From a bacterium (GTDB lineage Bacteria; Bacillota; Bacilli; Lactobacillales; Streptococcaceae): a stretch of DNA of 64,000 nt. A program made the translations under genes and the position numbers. Shown piece by piece: positions 41,333-49,813 of this stretch. Under the pieces are notes generated by a model, which had not been told where the DNA came from, did no database searches, and worked only from the letters and a program-made list of their open reading frames with translations. The stretch spans positions 35,602 to 99,601 of the forward strand of contig CAJNCA010000006.1 in NCBI GenBank assembly GCA_905221145.1, read 5' to 3'. Every line of letters starts with the position of its first letter. Positions within the stretch are counted from its first letter, which is position 1.

Positions 41333-41422
41333 CGAGATGCTGCTTAAAATGGACTTTCTACATCATGAGTGTATCTGGATGTAAGACCAGTAATAAGACT
41401 ATTCCAGATACTGAAATAGATG

Positions 41423-42244
41423 CTAGTTGGATGGAGGATTTTTCCAGCCTTGACGGTAAAATTTAGGACTCACAGAGAAAAAATTCTTAAAGGCTTTTGA
41501 AAAGACTAGCTGGTCCTGATAACCGACTTCTAAGGTAATTTCTTTTATAGATAGATTGGTGTCGGTTAAGAGTGTTCTTGCCTTTAGCAGGCGTGTTTCA
41601 AGGAGAAATTGTTGAGGAGATTTATGGTAAATTTTCTTAAACTGACGAAACAAGGTGCTACGACTGAGTCCTACCTTGGATGCCAAGTCTTGAATGGAGA
41701 TGTCTTGTTGATACTGTTGTAGCAAAATTTGCGCAGCTTTTTCGACAGGGAGTTGAGCGACATTCAGCGGTATTTCTGCTGGAAATTCTTCCTGCAAATA
41801 GTAAAGGAAGGTATAAATCTGCATCTGGTACCAGCTTTCTTTTTGTCTATTTTCTGCAGTTTTGTGACAGATGTCTTGAATGATTTCTCTGCTTTGAAAA
41901 AGACTATCGAAATGGCAAACAGACTCATAAAAAACTTGTGTGTTTTGGAGATAGTCGTTTAGTTTTTCTCCAGAAAATCCCAGCCAGTAGGTTGTCCAAG
42001 GATCTTCTTGGTTTGCCCAATAGCGTACTTTTTGTCCTTTCCTTAGGATAAAACCATCATTTTTCTCCAAAGAATAGGTTTTCCCATCAACTTGCAGGTA
42101 TCCTTTCCCCTCACAAATCCAGTGGATGACAAAATCCTGAAAAACAGTATAGTCATAAAACGGAAAGCTAGAATAATCATCAATCCCACATTCTTCTATA
42201 TATAATTCCTTAGATGTTTCTTTAAAATAATTCCATAGTTTCAT
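41423..42244 (-). CDS. AraC-family transcriptional regulator
   Basis: This 273-residue regulator has an N-terminal cupin-like sensor (about 1-150, with GKTYSLEKNDGFILRKG) and a C-terminal double helix-turn-helix (IQDLASKVGLSRSTLFRQFKK and TLEVGYQDQLVFSKAFKNFF). It resembles sugar-responsive regulators such as MsmR. I chose ATG 42244 (MKLWNYF), preceded by AAGGAG. It diverges from an MFS transporter gene, which is its probable target. The inducer is unknown. Confidence 0.87.
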   Translation of the reverse strand: MKLWNYFKETSKELYIEECGIDDYSSFPFYDYTVFQDFVIHWICEGKGYLQVDGKTYSLEKNDGFILRKGQKVRYWANQEDPWTTYWLGFSGEKLNDYLQNTQVFYESVCHFDSLFQSREIIQDICHKTAENRQKESWYQMQIYTFLYYLQEEFPAEIPLNVAQLPVEKAAQILLQQYQQDISIQDLASKVGLSRSTLFRQFKKIYHKSPQQFLLETRLLKARTLLTDTNLSIKEITLEVGYQDQLVFSKAFKNFFSVSPKFYRQGWKNPPSN

Positions 42245-42343
42245 AAATGCTTTCTCCTTGCAACATAAGTACATATTTCTTCATCATGAACTCCTAGAAA
42301 AGGGACAAACTCTGGTTTATAATGGGGCAAGAAAGGAGAACAA

Positions 42344-43552
42344 ATGAAAAAATCGTACCAATCTAGTATGGTAGGGCTCAACCTCAGTAATCAAATTGTT
42401 TCCATCACGATCACCGGTGACTTCATGATTCTTTTTATGAGTCAGATTTTAGGTTTTAGTGATTTGCAAAATAGTTGGCTTATCACAATGCTACCGATTA
42501 TAGCCCTTGTCCGCATTCCCTTGTCTTATCTGATGCGGAGGAAAAATCTCCTTGACCTGATGCGGTGGAGTATACTGTCTAAGCTGTGTTTGCTAGGGAT
42601 ATTAGTGCTGATTCCCTACGAAAGTGTGACTTTTTCTATCTATGCTCTTTTTCTGGTTCTATATCAGATAGCCGTGGAGCTGGGCTTTGGTCTGGCTTGG
42701 AACCCCTTAATATTATTAGTTACAGAAGAGAAAGCCCGCGCAAAATTTCTCAGTCACTTAGGTTTGTTTCAGCTGGTCACGAGCTTTTATACCCTTCTTA
42801 TTTCCTTTTTCATCGGAAAAGAGCTGACTGCACTTCATTATCGTTGGTTACTTGTGATCGCTATTGCTAGCCTATTCTTGCAGGCTATCCTTTTGAAACA
42901 GTTACAGACAGACTATCATTTATTTCAAAATCATCAAGAAACAGGTCGGATGGACTGGCAGGTTTTAAAAAAACAAGTCTGGCACCATGTCCGTATCCTA
43001 CTTTTGGATAGTTTGATTTTATATGTGACCTTAACGATGAATGTCCTCTATATGGTACAGGTATTGCACCTTTCTGCCAAACTTGTGTCTCTGTATTCGA
43101 GCATGAGCTTACTGGGAAATGTCCTAGCCCTTTCTCTTGCAGGTCCTTGTTTTGAGAAAAGACGTTCTACGTTTTTCACAATCTTACTGGTAGTAACGGG
43201 ATGTGAGATTCTTTTGATCTTCTTTCTTCCCCATGATGCTGCGACCTATACAATCTTTTGGAGCATAGGTTGGGGGTTATTAAATGGGGCTGTGGGAGCT
43301 CTATGGGGACTCTACATTTCTCTAGTTAAACACCAGGCGGCAAGTCCTAGCCCCTTTACAATTTGGAATATTTATCAGGGGATTGCCTATCTTGTTAGCG
43401 TACTTGTCTTTAATCTCTCTGGTAACTTGGTGCACCTAGCTAGTTCTAGCTCAGGACTGGATCCGTATCGTCTGGTCTTAATTGCCTGCTTAAGCATCTG
43501 CATCCTGGTTTGTTTACGGATGCTGTATAAAAGAAAAACAGGTCTCAAGTGA
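42344..43552 (+). CDS. MFS transporter
   Basis: This 402-residue protein has about 12 hydrophobic helices and an MFS-like inner loop near residue 65 (SYLMRRKN). GAAAGGAG precedes the ATG. It diverges from the AraC gene. The substrate is unknown; sugar or drug are both possible. The terminator-like hairpin at 43540-43570 overlaps its stop. Confidence 0.78.
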   Translation: MKKSYQSSMVGLNLSNQIVSITITGDFMILFMSQILGFSDLQNSWLITMLPIIALVRIPLSYLMRRKNLLDLMRWSILSKLCLLGILVLIPYESVTFSIYALFLVLYQIAVELGFGLAWNPLILLVTEEKARAKFLSHLGLFQLVTSFYTLLISFFIGKELTALHYRWLLVIAIASLFLQAILLKQLQTDYHLFQNHQETGRMDWQVLKKQVWHHVRILLLDSLILYVTLTMNVLYMVQVLHLSAKLVSLYSSMSLLGNVLALSLAGPCFEKRRSTFFTILLVVTGCEILLIFFLPHDAATYTIFWSIGWGLLNGAVGALWGLYISLVKHQAASPSPFTIWNIYQGIAYLVSVLVFNLSGNLVHLASSSSGLDPYRLVLIACLSICILVCLRMLYKRKTGLK

Positions 43553-43570
43553 CGGTTGTCGCTTGAGCCT
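43540..43570 (+). terminator. Terminator of the MFS gene
   Basis: Arms AGGTCTCAAGTGAC and GTCGCTTGAGCCT, followed by ATTTTAT, overlap the stop codon of the MFS gene and separate it from the convergent LacI gene. Confidence 0.72.
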
Positions 43571-43576
43571 ATTTTA

Positions 43577-44509
43577 TCATCGTATGATAAACTCCGATTG
43601 TAGGATAATGGTCCGTTTTTCGTCAGAGAGTGCTTGTTTGAAACTTTCCTGACCGAGTTGGTAGGATTTGTTATCAATTGTAGGAATCCCCAGTACCTCT
43701 CCTGTCAGTTGCTTTTCTTGGCCAATCAGCAAGGGTAATTCAAGATTTTTCTCCTGATAATAGCGAACCACACCAGTTGCCACATCATCTCCATTGCTGA
43801 AAATACAGTCTAAATCTTGCTCTAGTAGCCTATCCCCTTGCTCATAAGCATCCTCTCCCGTAGAAATACCATCCAAAATCAGAGGGGCCTTTTTCTCACC
43901 AAAAACTTCCTTATAGGCTTCCATAGTGAGACGGTAGGTCGAACTTTTTAGGTCTTTTCGGGTAAATAGCAGAGCAATTCTGCTTTTTCCTTGGTCTTTA
44001 ATCCAATTAAAAGCTGTCTTGCAAGCATGGGTGCGACTCACATAAACGCTACTCAGATTAGGGTCCTGCACTTCTTCACAGCAGACAATATTGCCATACT
44101 TAGCGTAGGAAGCAATGGTTTCTAAGTCCACACTACGAGAGGTGAAAATAAGGCTATCGAAAGCCCGCCCCCGAAGTTGCTCCAGATAATATTTTTCCAA
44201 GTCTATATCATAACGAGAAGGTAGAATGAGCAAGGTATAGTTATGATCCATAGCCGCATCCAAAAGCCCGTTCAGCAACTGACTGAAATAAGGGTGCAGG
44301 GTCGTGTTGGGAATAACTACACCGACCCGACGAGTCGAACCTGAACTTAACTCCTGAGCTAGAATGTTAGGCCGGTAGTCCAGTTCCTCCATGACTTGCA
44401 GGATTTTCTGACGAGCCTCATCGGATACATGAGGATGGTTGTTGATGACGCGTGACACGCTAGAAACTGAGTAGCCACTCAGTTTGGCAATTTTTCGAAT
44501 ATTTGTCAT
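43577..44509 (-). CDS. LacI/GalR-family transcriptional regulator
   Basis: The 310-residue repressor has the N-terminal LacI helix-turn-helix (IRKIAKLSGYSVSSVSRVIN) and hinge (VMEELDYRPNILAQELSSG), followed by a periplasmic-binding-like ligand domain from GVVIPNTTL. It lies 42 bases after a HAD phosphatase gene and is probably co-transcribed from its promoter, which contains a palindrome that could be its own operator. The ligand is unknown, probably a sugar. Confidence 0.92.
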   Translation of the reverse strand: MTNIRKIAKLSGYSVSSVSRVINNHPHVSDEARQKILQVMEELDYRPNILAQELSSGSTRRVGVVIPNTTLHPYFSQLLNGLLDAAMDHNYTLLILPSRYDIDLEKYYLEQLRGRAFDSLIFTSRSVDLETIASYAKYGNIVCCEEVQDPNLSSVYVSRTHACKTAFNWIKDQGKSRIALLFTRKDLKSSTYRLTMEAYKEVFGEKKAPLILDGISTGEDAYEQGDRLLEQDLDCIFSNGDDVATGVVRYYQEKNLELPLLIGQEKQLTGEVLGIPTIDNKSYQLGQESFKQALSDEKRTIILQSEFIIR

Positions 44510-44524
44510 TGCTTGCTTTCTATA

Positions 44525-44541
44525 GGAGGACTGACTCCTCC
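44525..44541 (-). other. Small hairpin with ribosome-binding-site-like arm before lacI-type gene
   Basis: GGAGGAGTCAGTCCTCC on the minus strand forms a six-base-pair stem in the gap between the HAD and LacI genes. One arm is a perfect Shine-Dalgarno-like GGAGGA, here paired. It is 15-32 bases before the LacI ATG, which otherwise has no strong site. Confidence 0.45.
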
Positions 44542-44551
44542 AGATACATGA

Positions 44552-45364
44552 TTAATGAATTTTTTTGAGATATTTACGGATGCCGTAGCCGACACCATGT
44601 TCATCATTGCTGCGTGTTACCTTATAAGCCAGCTCTTTGATGTCAGGAAAGGCATTGCCCATCACAATTGGATAGCCCACCATCTCAAGCATTGGGATGT
44701 CGTTGTGACCATCACCAAAGGCAGCAGTCTGGCTCTTGTCTAAACCTTCTTTTTTGAGAATATAGGCAATACCCTTTGATTTTTTAGCAGTTTTACTGGT
44801 AATTTCTAGATGATATTGACCAGATCGGAGAATACTGACCTCGCCTAAATCTAGGGATTGTAAGTATTTCTCCAGTGCTAATAGTTCGTCATTATCTAGG
44901 GCAATCATCATTATCTTGAAGGTATTGTCCTTGGCAGCTAGAAAATCAGCCTCATTTGTAAGTGTTGGTGCCTGGCGCGTGATGTTGAACTCTAGGCGAA
45001 TCCCTTCATCTATTCTATCACAATACCAGTTCGTCATATCATAATAGCTGACACTAATTTGTGGAAAATGCTGGCGCACTGCCTGTAAGATAGTCTGTGC
45101 TGTCTTTCTAGAAAGAATATCTATATGAAGGGGTTTGACTTTTCCATCCACAATTTGATAAATCAATCCACCGTTAAAACCTACCTGAGGCCCAGTTAAC
45201 TGGAGTGTCTCAATAGCCTCTCTCATTTCCATCGGAGCTCGAGCAGAAACCAGAGTCAGCGGAATCTGAGCATCGCGGATAGCCTTGCTATTCTCGCTAG
45301 AAACGCGGCCCTCAGAATTGAGAAGGGTGCCGTCCATATCAGAAAAAATACGTTTGATGGTCAT
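44552..45364 (-). CDS. HAD-superfamily (Cof-type) phosphatase
   Basis: The 270-residue Cof-like phosphatase has the nucleophile motif DMDGTLLNSEG, a mid-domain cap and the metal motif FGDGHNDIPML (about residue 220). Such enzymes dephosphorylate sugar phosphates or nucleotide phosphates; the substrate is unknown. RBS AGAGGA precedes the ATG. It is upstream of, and probably co-transcribed with, the LacI-type regulator. Confidence 0.9.
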   Translation of the reverse strand: MTIKRIFSDMDGTLLNSEGRVSSENSKAIRDAQIPLTLVSARAPMEMREAIETLQLTGPQVGFNGGLIYQIVDGKVKPLHIDILSRKTAQTILQAVRQHFPQISVSYYDMTNWYCDRIDEGIRLEFNITRQAPTLTNEADFLAAKDNTFKIMMIALDNDELLALEKYLQSLDLGEVSILRSGQYHLEITSKTAKKSKGIAYILKKEGLDKSQTAAFGDGHNDIPMLEMVGYPIVMGNAFPDIKELAYKVTRSNDEHGVGYGIRKYLKKIH

Positions 45365-45441
45365 AGTGTTGTCCTCTTTTCTTCTTTGTCCGCTAGCGTA
45401 TGATAGGTTGGTTTAAATGCGCATTCCCAACCCTTGAAACC

Positions 45442-45472
45442 ATTGTATCTTCTGAAACGCGTTCCATGTCAA
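45442..45472 (-). promoter_or_regulatory. Promoter with LacI-type palindrome, HAD-LacI operon
   Basis: TTGACA (45472-45467) and TACAAT (45447-45442) are separated by 19 bases. The spacer contains the near-palindrome TGGAACGCGTTTCA (core GAAACGCGTTCC in plus orientation), a typical LacI-family operator shape placed to block RNA polymerase. The simplest reading is autoregulation by the downstream LacI-type gene. Confidence 0.65.
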
Positions 45473-45490
45473 GAGGAAAATAAAAAATTT

Positions 45491-45703
45491 TTAAAAATTT
45501 TTTACGAACTTAGACAGAGTGTTGTGGTATTGTTGAAAATCAGTATCTTGTCGACACGGGTAGAACTTGACAAACAAGTCTTTCATTTCTAGTTTATAAT
45601 AGATTTGCACTATTACTCTAGCTTGTTTGTAAATCTGACTTTTGGGCTGATAAAAGTGAAAATCTAGGATTTCTTGTGTTTTATGAAGAACATTACAGAA
45701 CAT
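45491..45703 (-). CDS. Short ORF, unknown function
   Basis: This 70-residue ORF starts at ATG 45703 (MFCNVLHKTQ) with an excellent GGGGGGA ribosome binding site seven bases upstream. The product is aromatic-rich and basic (several FY, KF and YK pairs, ending KFVKNF). I do not recognise it. It lies after the YhfC terminator and is not overlapped by another gene, so it may be a real small protein or a chance ORF. Confidence 0.45.
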   Translation of the reverse strand: MFCNVLHKTQEILDFHFYQPKSQIYKQARVIVQIYYKLEMKDLFVKFYPCRQDTDFQQYHNTLSKFVKNF

Positions 45704-45737
45704 TATTTTATTCCCCCCTATTGAGAAAATACAGCAC

Positions 45738-45762
45738 AAAAAAAGAGGTTTCCCTCTTTTTC
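45738..45762 (-). terminator. Terminator of alsD-YhfC operon
   Basis: AAAAAGAGG and CCTCTTTTTTT arms around a short loop abut the stop of the YhfC gene. The stem is symmetric and may act both ways. Confidence 0.82.
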
Positions 45763-46515
45763 TTATGATTTCTTGCAAAAGATTGCCTTGGTTCCATAAG
45801 AAACCAGAACAAGCTCTAGTGCCAGGATTACTTCCACCAAGACTGGATTGGTCAACCAGCCGACTTGGGCTAAAGATGGAGCTAAATCAAAGAAGGCATG
45901 GAGGCCATAGGCTGCTAGGAGATAAGTCCATTTCTTCTGGCGAACAGCTTGGTAAACCCAAACTGTCAACAGCAATTGGAATCCTAGAGCCAAAATCCGT
46001 TCAAAACCAAGCAAATAAATCTGCCAGACAGACAGCGACTGGATGGTTTTCAACATATTTTCAGACAGCAATTGCATGACCTGTGGATTCTGAGTTTGAA
46101 CTGCTGAGAGAACAATGTAGAGATTAATCAAACTAGTAAGGCCCAGGAAAATCAATTCCAAACCACCATGACCTAACCCATAAGCCAAGGCGTCGGCCTT
46201 GTCCAAACTTCTCTTTTTCTCCAACCATTTGAAGAAAACAAGACGAGCAGTTTCCTCAAAAAATGCTGCCATGGCTAGACCATAGATGATATAGACAAGC
46301 GGATTGTCTTGCAAGAGGGCAATACTACCGTCTTTTTGAGGATGCAAAACCAAGATATGCACCAGTTTTTCTAAAATCTGTGAAGAGACAAAGAAGGCGA
46401 CAGCCCCCAAGCCCAAAACAGCTAGATTAATCTGGTATTTCTTTTTGGCATACCAAATGCTTCCTAGCAAGAAAGCCAGTAACAGCACTATAGTAATGAT
46501 AATATGAATGGTCAT
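45763..46515 (-). CDS. YhfC-family intramembrane protease-like protein
   Basis: This 250-residue protein has about seven helices and the family motifs FFEETARLVFFKW (EExxR type) and YGLGHGGLELIF, consistent with the YhfC family of putative intramembrane metalloproteases. It starts nine bases after alsD with TAGGAG upstream and ends at a terminator. Its substrate is unknown. Coupling to alsD suggests a shared stress or stationary-phase signal. Confidence 0.82.
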   Translation of the reverse strand: MTIHIIITIVLLLAFLLGSIWYAKKKYQINLAVLGLGAVAFFVSSQILEKLVHILVLHPQKDGSIALLQDNPLVYIIYGLAMAAFFEETARLVFFKWLEKKRSLDKADALAYGLGHGGLELIFLGLTSLINLYIVLSAVQTQNPQVMQLLSENMLKTIQSLSVWQIYLLGFERILALGFQLLLTVWVYQAVRQKKWTYLLAAYGLHAFFDLAPSLAQVGWLTNPVLVEVILALELVLVSYGTKAIFCKKS

Positions 46516-46524
46516 TTTCTTCTC

Positions 46525-47256
46525 CTATTCTGCCTTTTCAATATCTTTTTTCATCTCATCAACATTGAACTTAGCAAACAAGTATTGACGATCTTGGACT
46601 GGAAAACGTTGATCCAACTGGTCAACCGCTCCCACCTCGATAATCCCTTCCTTGATGACAAAGTCCATGACATGTCCACCGAAGGTCAAATCATCTGAGA
46701 TGAAGTGCAGATGGTAGCCTGCCACACTGACCCCATGGAAAATTTCTGGCGTCCAGAAACCAACGATGGTTCCTGCCACATTGTCGCGACTATACTCAGG
46801 CTGATGGGTCGCGACCTCAGCAAACTTGGTATCTGGTGTCGACTTGGGAATCATGCGCACATGCATATGTGAAAATTCCCCACGAATCTTGATGGAGCGG
46901 AAAAGATTTTCCCCATCATAATAAGACTCGATTCGTTCTTCCAATTCCTTGTCTGTCATCTCAAAGCGCTGGCGGAAAATAACCTCGGCCTGATGCGGTA
47001 CCACTGCTGCGTAAGGAATAAGGGCATCGGGTGATACTTCTACAATTTCTGGTTGCTCTCCTGAGCCTTTGGCCTGATAAGCCTTACCATCCAAAACAAT
47101 CAATTCCCCATCAATAGAATCCAAGGTTCCCAAGCCAAGGTCACCATGCTCTAGCAATTCTCCTACTGTCATGGTACCACCATAAAGGCCAGCCATCAAG
47201 GCTCCAAGGGTATTGTATTGAAATAATTTCACTGGTTCCTGCACGTTCTTATCCAT
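46525..47256 (-). CDS. alsD: Alpha-acetolactate decarboxylase
   Basis: The 243-residue zinc enzyme converts acetolactate to acetoin. It has the family motifs LFQYNTLGALMAGLYGG, the HMHVRMIP zinc-ligand region and GYHLHFISDD (about residue 185) with the metal-binding histidines. Length is typical. The BOX element upstream ends 16 bases before the ATG and may supply its promoter. Confidence 0.93.
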   Translation of the reverse strand: MDKNVQEPVKLFQYNTLGALMAGLYGGTMTVGELLEHGDLGLGTLDSIDGELIVLDGKAYQAKGSGEQPEIVEVSPDALIPYAAVVPHQAEVIFRQRFEMTDKELEERIESYYDGENLFRSIKIRGEFSHMHVRMIPKSTPDTKFAEVATHQPEYSRDNVAGTIVGFWTPEIFHGVSVAGYHLHFISDDLTFGGHVMDFVIKEGIIEVGAVDQLDQRFPVQDRQYLFAKFNVDEMKKDIEKAE

Positions 47257-47270
47257 TCTCTTTCTTGTCT

Positions 47271-47299
47271 GTTATACTCAATGAAAATCAAAGAGCAAA
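47271..47299 (-). promoter_or_regulatory. Putative alsD promoter formed by the boxC end
   Basis: TTTGCT (47299-47294) and TATAAC (47276-47271) are separated by 17 bases. Both lie within or at the end of the BOX element, and the -10 is 14 bases before the alsD ATG. No other promoter is visible. Confidence 0.5.
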
Positions 47300-47425
47300 C
47301 TAGGAAGCGAGCCGCAGGTTGCTCAAAGCACTGCTTTGAGGTTGTAGATAAGACTGACGAAGTCAGTTACATATATCTACGGCAAGGCGAAGCTGACGTG
47401 GTTTGAAGAGATTTTCGAAGAGTAT
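47273..47425 (-). repeat. BOX element (inverted orientation)
   Basis: The sequence runs from boxC (TATACTCAATGAAAATC) through boxB (TTGCTCAAAGCACTGCTTTG) to boxA (CGTGGTTTGAAGAGATTTTC, ending AGTAT). It is an almost intact A-B-C BOX in the intergenic region between alsD and the divergent MocR-type regulator. Confidence 0.93.
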
Positions 47426-47496
47426 TATTCTATAAATGTTACTCCTAAGTATACCACATTTACCCCTAGATGTGAACGAGAGAAACACTCTAGACA

Positions 47497-47525
47497 TTGC
47501 CAAGAAGGAAAAAAAAGGGTACAAT
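47497..47525 (+). promoter_or_regulatory. Promoter of the MocR-type regulator
   Basis: TTGCCA (47497-47502) and TACAAT (47520-47525) have 17-base spacing; the ATG follows after 25 bases with GGGAGG as ribosome binding site. Confidence 0.78.
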
Positions 47526-47550
47526 GTAACAAAATCAAGGGAGGTCTGGA

Positions 47551-48822
47551 ATGAAGAAACAAAGCAAATACCAAGAGGTTGTTTCCTATCTAAAAAACGG
47601 TATCGAGTCTGGACGTTTTCCGACGGGAAGCCGCCTGCCTTCTATCCGTCAACTGAGCCTTGACTTTCACTGTAGCAAGGACACTATTCAGAGAGCCCTG
47701 TTGGAATTACGGCACGAGCAATACCTCTATGCCAAGCCCCAGAGTGGCTACTATGTCCTAGAACAAGGGCAACACCAGGACCTAGAAATTGAGGTTACCG
47801 ACGAACATGCCAGCGCATATGACGATTTCCGACTCTGTGTCAATGAAACATTGATTGGACGGGAAAACTACCTCTTCAACTACTATGACAACCAAGAAGG
47901 ATTAGAAGACTTAAGACAGTCCATTCACAAACTGCTCTTTGACCAAGCCCTCTACTGCAAGGCTGACCAACTGGTACTGACTTCTGGGACCCAACAAGCC
48001 CTTTTCATCCTCTCTCAAATTTCCTTCCCTAGCCAAGCTAAGGAAATCTTGGTGGAACAACCGACCTACCATCGAATGAATCGCCTCTTGATTGCCCAGG
48101 GATTAAACTATCAAACGATTGAACGAGGCATTGCTGGGATTGACTTGGAGGAGCTGGAGCGCCATTTCAAGACAGGGAAGATTAAGTTTTTCTACACCAT
48201 TCCTCGCTTTCACTATCCCCTAGGCCATTCCTATTCTGAGCAGGAAAAACGAGCTATTCTTGACTTAGCTGCCAAGTATGGTGTCTATATCGTAGAGGAC
48301 GATTATCTGGGTGATTTGGATTCCAAGAAGGGCCAGACCTTCCACTATCTGGATACAGAGGAGCGGGTCATTTACATCAAATCCTTCTCAACCAGCCTCT
48401 TTCCAGCCCTGCGGATAACAGCACTCATTCTGCCAAATGCTATCAAAGAAGCCTTTGTGGCCTACAAAAATATCCTAGACTACGACAGTAACCTCATCAT
48501 GCAAAAGGCCCTGTCACTCTATATCGATAGTCAATTATTTGAAAAAAATCGTTTAGCTCGCTTGGCCAATCAGGAAGCTTACCAAAAACAAATTGAGGAA
48601 AGGCTAGCTAAATATCCTTGTCCCCTTCCTCACTTTCCGCTTCACGATGGTGTATTGCTAGACCTACGACAGTATCCTAAAATTGCCAGTCTCAAACACA
48701 GTCAACTGGGCTTGGACTTCTTTGAAAAGGCCTATTTGAGCGCCTGCCCTTATCAATTTGCCAAGGTCTCCTTAGAAAATCTGGAAAATGTTTTAGACTA
48801 TTTAAAAGCAGAATTGGAATGA
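47551..48822 (+). CDS. MocR-type GntR regulator with PLP aminotransferase domain
   Basis: The 423-residue protein has a GntR winged helix (residues about 5-70, with SRLPSIRQLSLDFHCSKDT) fused to a PLP-dependent aminotransferase-like domain. The PLP lysine is in YIKSFSTSLFPALR (about residue 275). MocR/PtsJ family members regulate vitamin B6, GABA or amino acid genes. It diverges from alsD. The targets are unknown. Confidence 0.9.
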   Translation: MKKQSKYQEVVSYLKNGIESGRFPTGSRLPSIRQLSLDFHCSKDTIQRALLELRHEQYLYAKPQSGYYVLEQGQHQDLEIEVTDEHASAYDDFRLCVNETLIGRENYLFNYYDNQEGLEDLRQSIHKLLFDQALYCKADQLVLTSGTQQALFILSQISFPSQAKEILVEQPTYHRMNRLLIAQGLNYQTIERGIAGIDLEELERHFKTGKIKFFYTIPRFHYPLGHSYSEQEKRAILDLAAKYGVYIVEDDYLGDLDSKKGQTFHYLDTEERVIYIKSFSTSLFPALRITALILPNAIKEAFVAYKNILDYDSNLIMQKALSLYIDSQLFEKNRLARLANQEAYQKQIEERLAKYPCPLPHFPLHDGVLLDLRQYPKIASLKHSQLGLDFFEKAYLSACPYQFAKVSLENLENVLDYLKAELE

Positions 48823-48836
48823 CTTCCAACTCTGCC
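48808..48836 (+). terminator. Terminator of the MocR-type gene
   Basis: Arms GCAGAATTGGAA and TTCCAACTCTGC overlap the stop codon and are followed by CTTTTC. Confidence 0.7.
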
Positions 48837-48841
48837 TTTTC

Positions 48842-49657
48842 TTATTCTTCAACTTCTGTTAAGCTTGCTGCTTTTTCAAGATAGCTTTGGTAAGTTCCTT
48901 CATCCTTGAGTTTTTGGATGACCTTGTCCACCACTTCTTTTAAATCAGCACTATTTTTTCTAAGGGCAACTGCATTGGCTTCGCCGTCCTTCATCTTCAA
49001 GCTGACAGTTGCGACAGCTAGGTCTGCATTTTTAGCAGCATAGCTAAGGGCAACAGGCTCATCCATGTGAACAGCATCTACTTTTCCAGCCTGTAATTCA
49101 TTGACAGCTTCACCCATATTAGTTAGGGAAGTCAATTGAGCTTTTGGCAATTGTTCCTTGACCATTGATTCTGGAACAGTTCCTTTTTGGGCTGCAATAT
49201 TAGCACTTTCCAGGCTAGTTACATCCTTGTATTTTTCTACATCAGCCTTACGAACCAAGAAACTAATCTTGTTTTCATAGTAAGGGATTGAAAAATCAAA
49301 GACTTCTTTTCTCTCGTCAGTAGCGCTAATTCCTGCAACCGCTAGGTCGGCCTTACCAGTTTGAAGACTAGTCAAGACATTATCAAAACTCATGCTTGAG
49401 ATTTCCAACTTAACCCCAAGTTCATCAGCAATAGCCTGAGCCATGTCAATATCCGCACCGACTACCTGATTTTTCCCATCAACTAAAGATTGAAATTCAA
49501 AAGGTGCATAGTCAGGACTGGTCGCTACTACCAATTTCCCCTTTTGCTTAATGGCTTCAACAGCTGACTGAGAACCATTCGAACCTGACTGGCAAGCTAC
49601 TAAGAAGAAACTTGCAAGAAAACTACATAAAACAAATATCCATTTTTTTGATTTCAT
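48842..49657 (-). CDS. Amino acid ABC transporter substrate-binding lipoprotein
   Basis: This 271-residue binding protein (SBP_bac_3, cystine/glutamine/arginine-like) has a signal peptide with lipobox LVAC (cysteine about residue 22), then GKLVVATSPDYAPFEFQ and DLAVAGISATDERKEVFDFS, the amino-acid binding core. It is encoded alone, so it must pair with permeases encoded elsewhere. The ligand is uncertain. A near-consensus promoter precedes it. Confidence 0.9.
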   Translation of the reverse strand: MKSKKWIFVLCSFLASFFLVACQSGSNGSQSAVEAIKQKGKLVVATSPDYAPFEFQSLVDGKNQVVGADIDMAQAIADELGVKLEISSMSFDNVLTSLQTGKADLAVAGISATDERKEVFDFSIPYYENKISFLVRKADVEKYKDVTSLESANIAAQKGTVPESMVKEQLPKAQLTSLTNMGEAVNELQAGKVDAVHMDEPVALSYAAKNADLAVATVSLKMKDGEANAVALRKNSADLKEVVDKVIQKLKDEGTYQSYLEKAASLTEVEE

Positions 49658-49688
49658 AAATAAACAACCTCTCTGTTAATTTTGTATA

Positions 49689-49717
49689 ATTATAACGCTA
49701 TCCAAGGTGCTTGTCAA
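49689..49717 (-). promoter_or_regulatory. Consensus promoter of the amino acid lipoprotein gene
   Basis: TTGACA (49717-49712) and TATAAT (49694-49689), both perfect, with 17-base spacing. This is the strongest promoter in the window. The start codon is 32 bases downstream of the -10. Confidence 0.88.
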
Positions 49718-49761
49718 GTGTTTTTTGAATTTTTATCTTAAAAAATTTTTTTTAATTCAAT

Positions 49762-49796
49762 AAAAGGAGCTATCAGTTGATTTCAAGCTCCTTTTT
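49762..49796 (-). terminator. Terminator of the pst-phoU operon
   Basis: AAAAAGGAGCT and AGCTCCTTTT arms with a loop of 14 bases lie about 18 bases after the phoU stop, ending in Ts. Confidence 0.82.
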
Positions 49797-49813
49797 ATAC
49801 AGAATAAACCTAT

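Noticed and set aside
41281..41335. Possible decayed insertion sequence end
   Set aside because: CCCCAAAAGTTAGA resembles some IS3-family ends, but no transposase remnant or second end is visible, so I list only a hairpin.
47436..47663. Plus-strand ORF of 75 residues overlapping the start of the MocR-type gene
   Set aside because: It lies in another frame, starts without a ribosome site and covers the promoter of the better supported gene.
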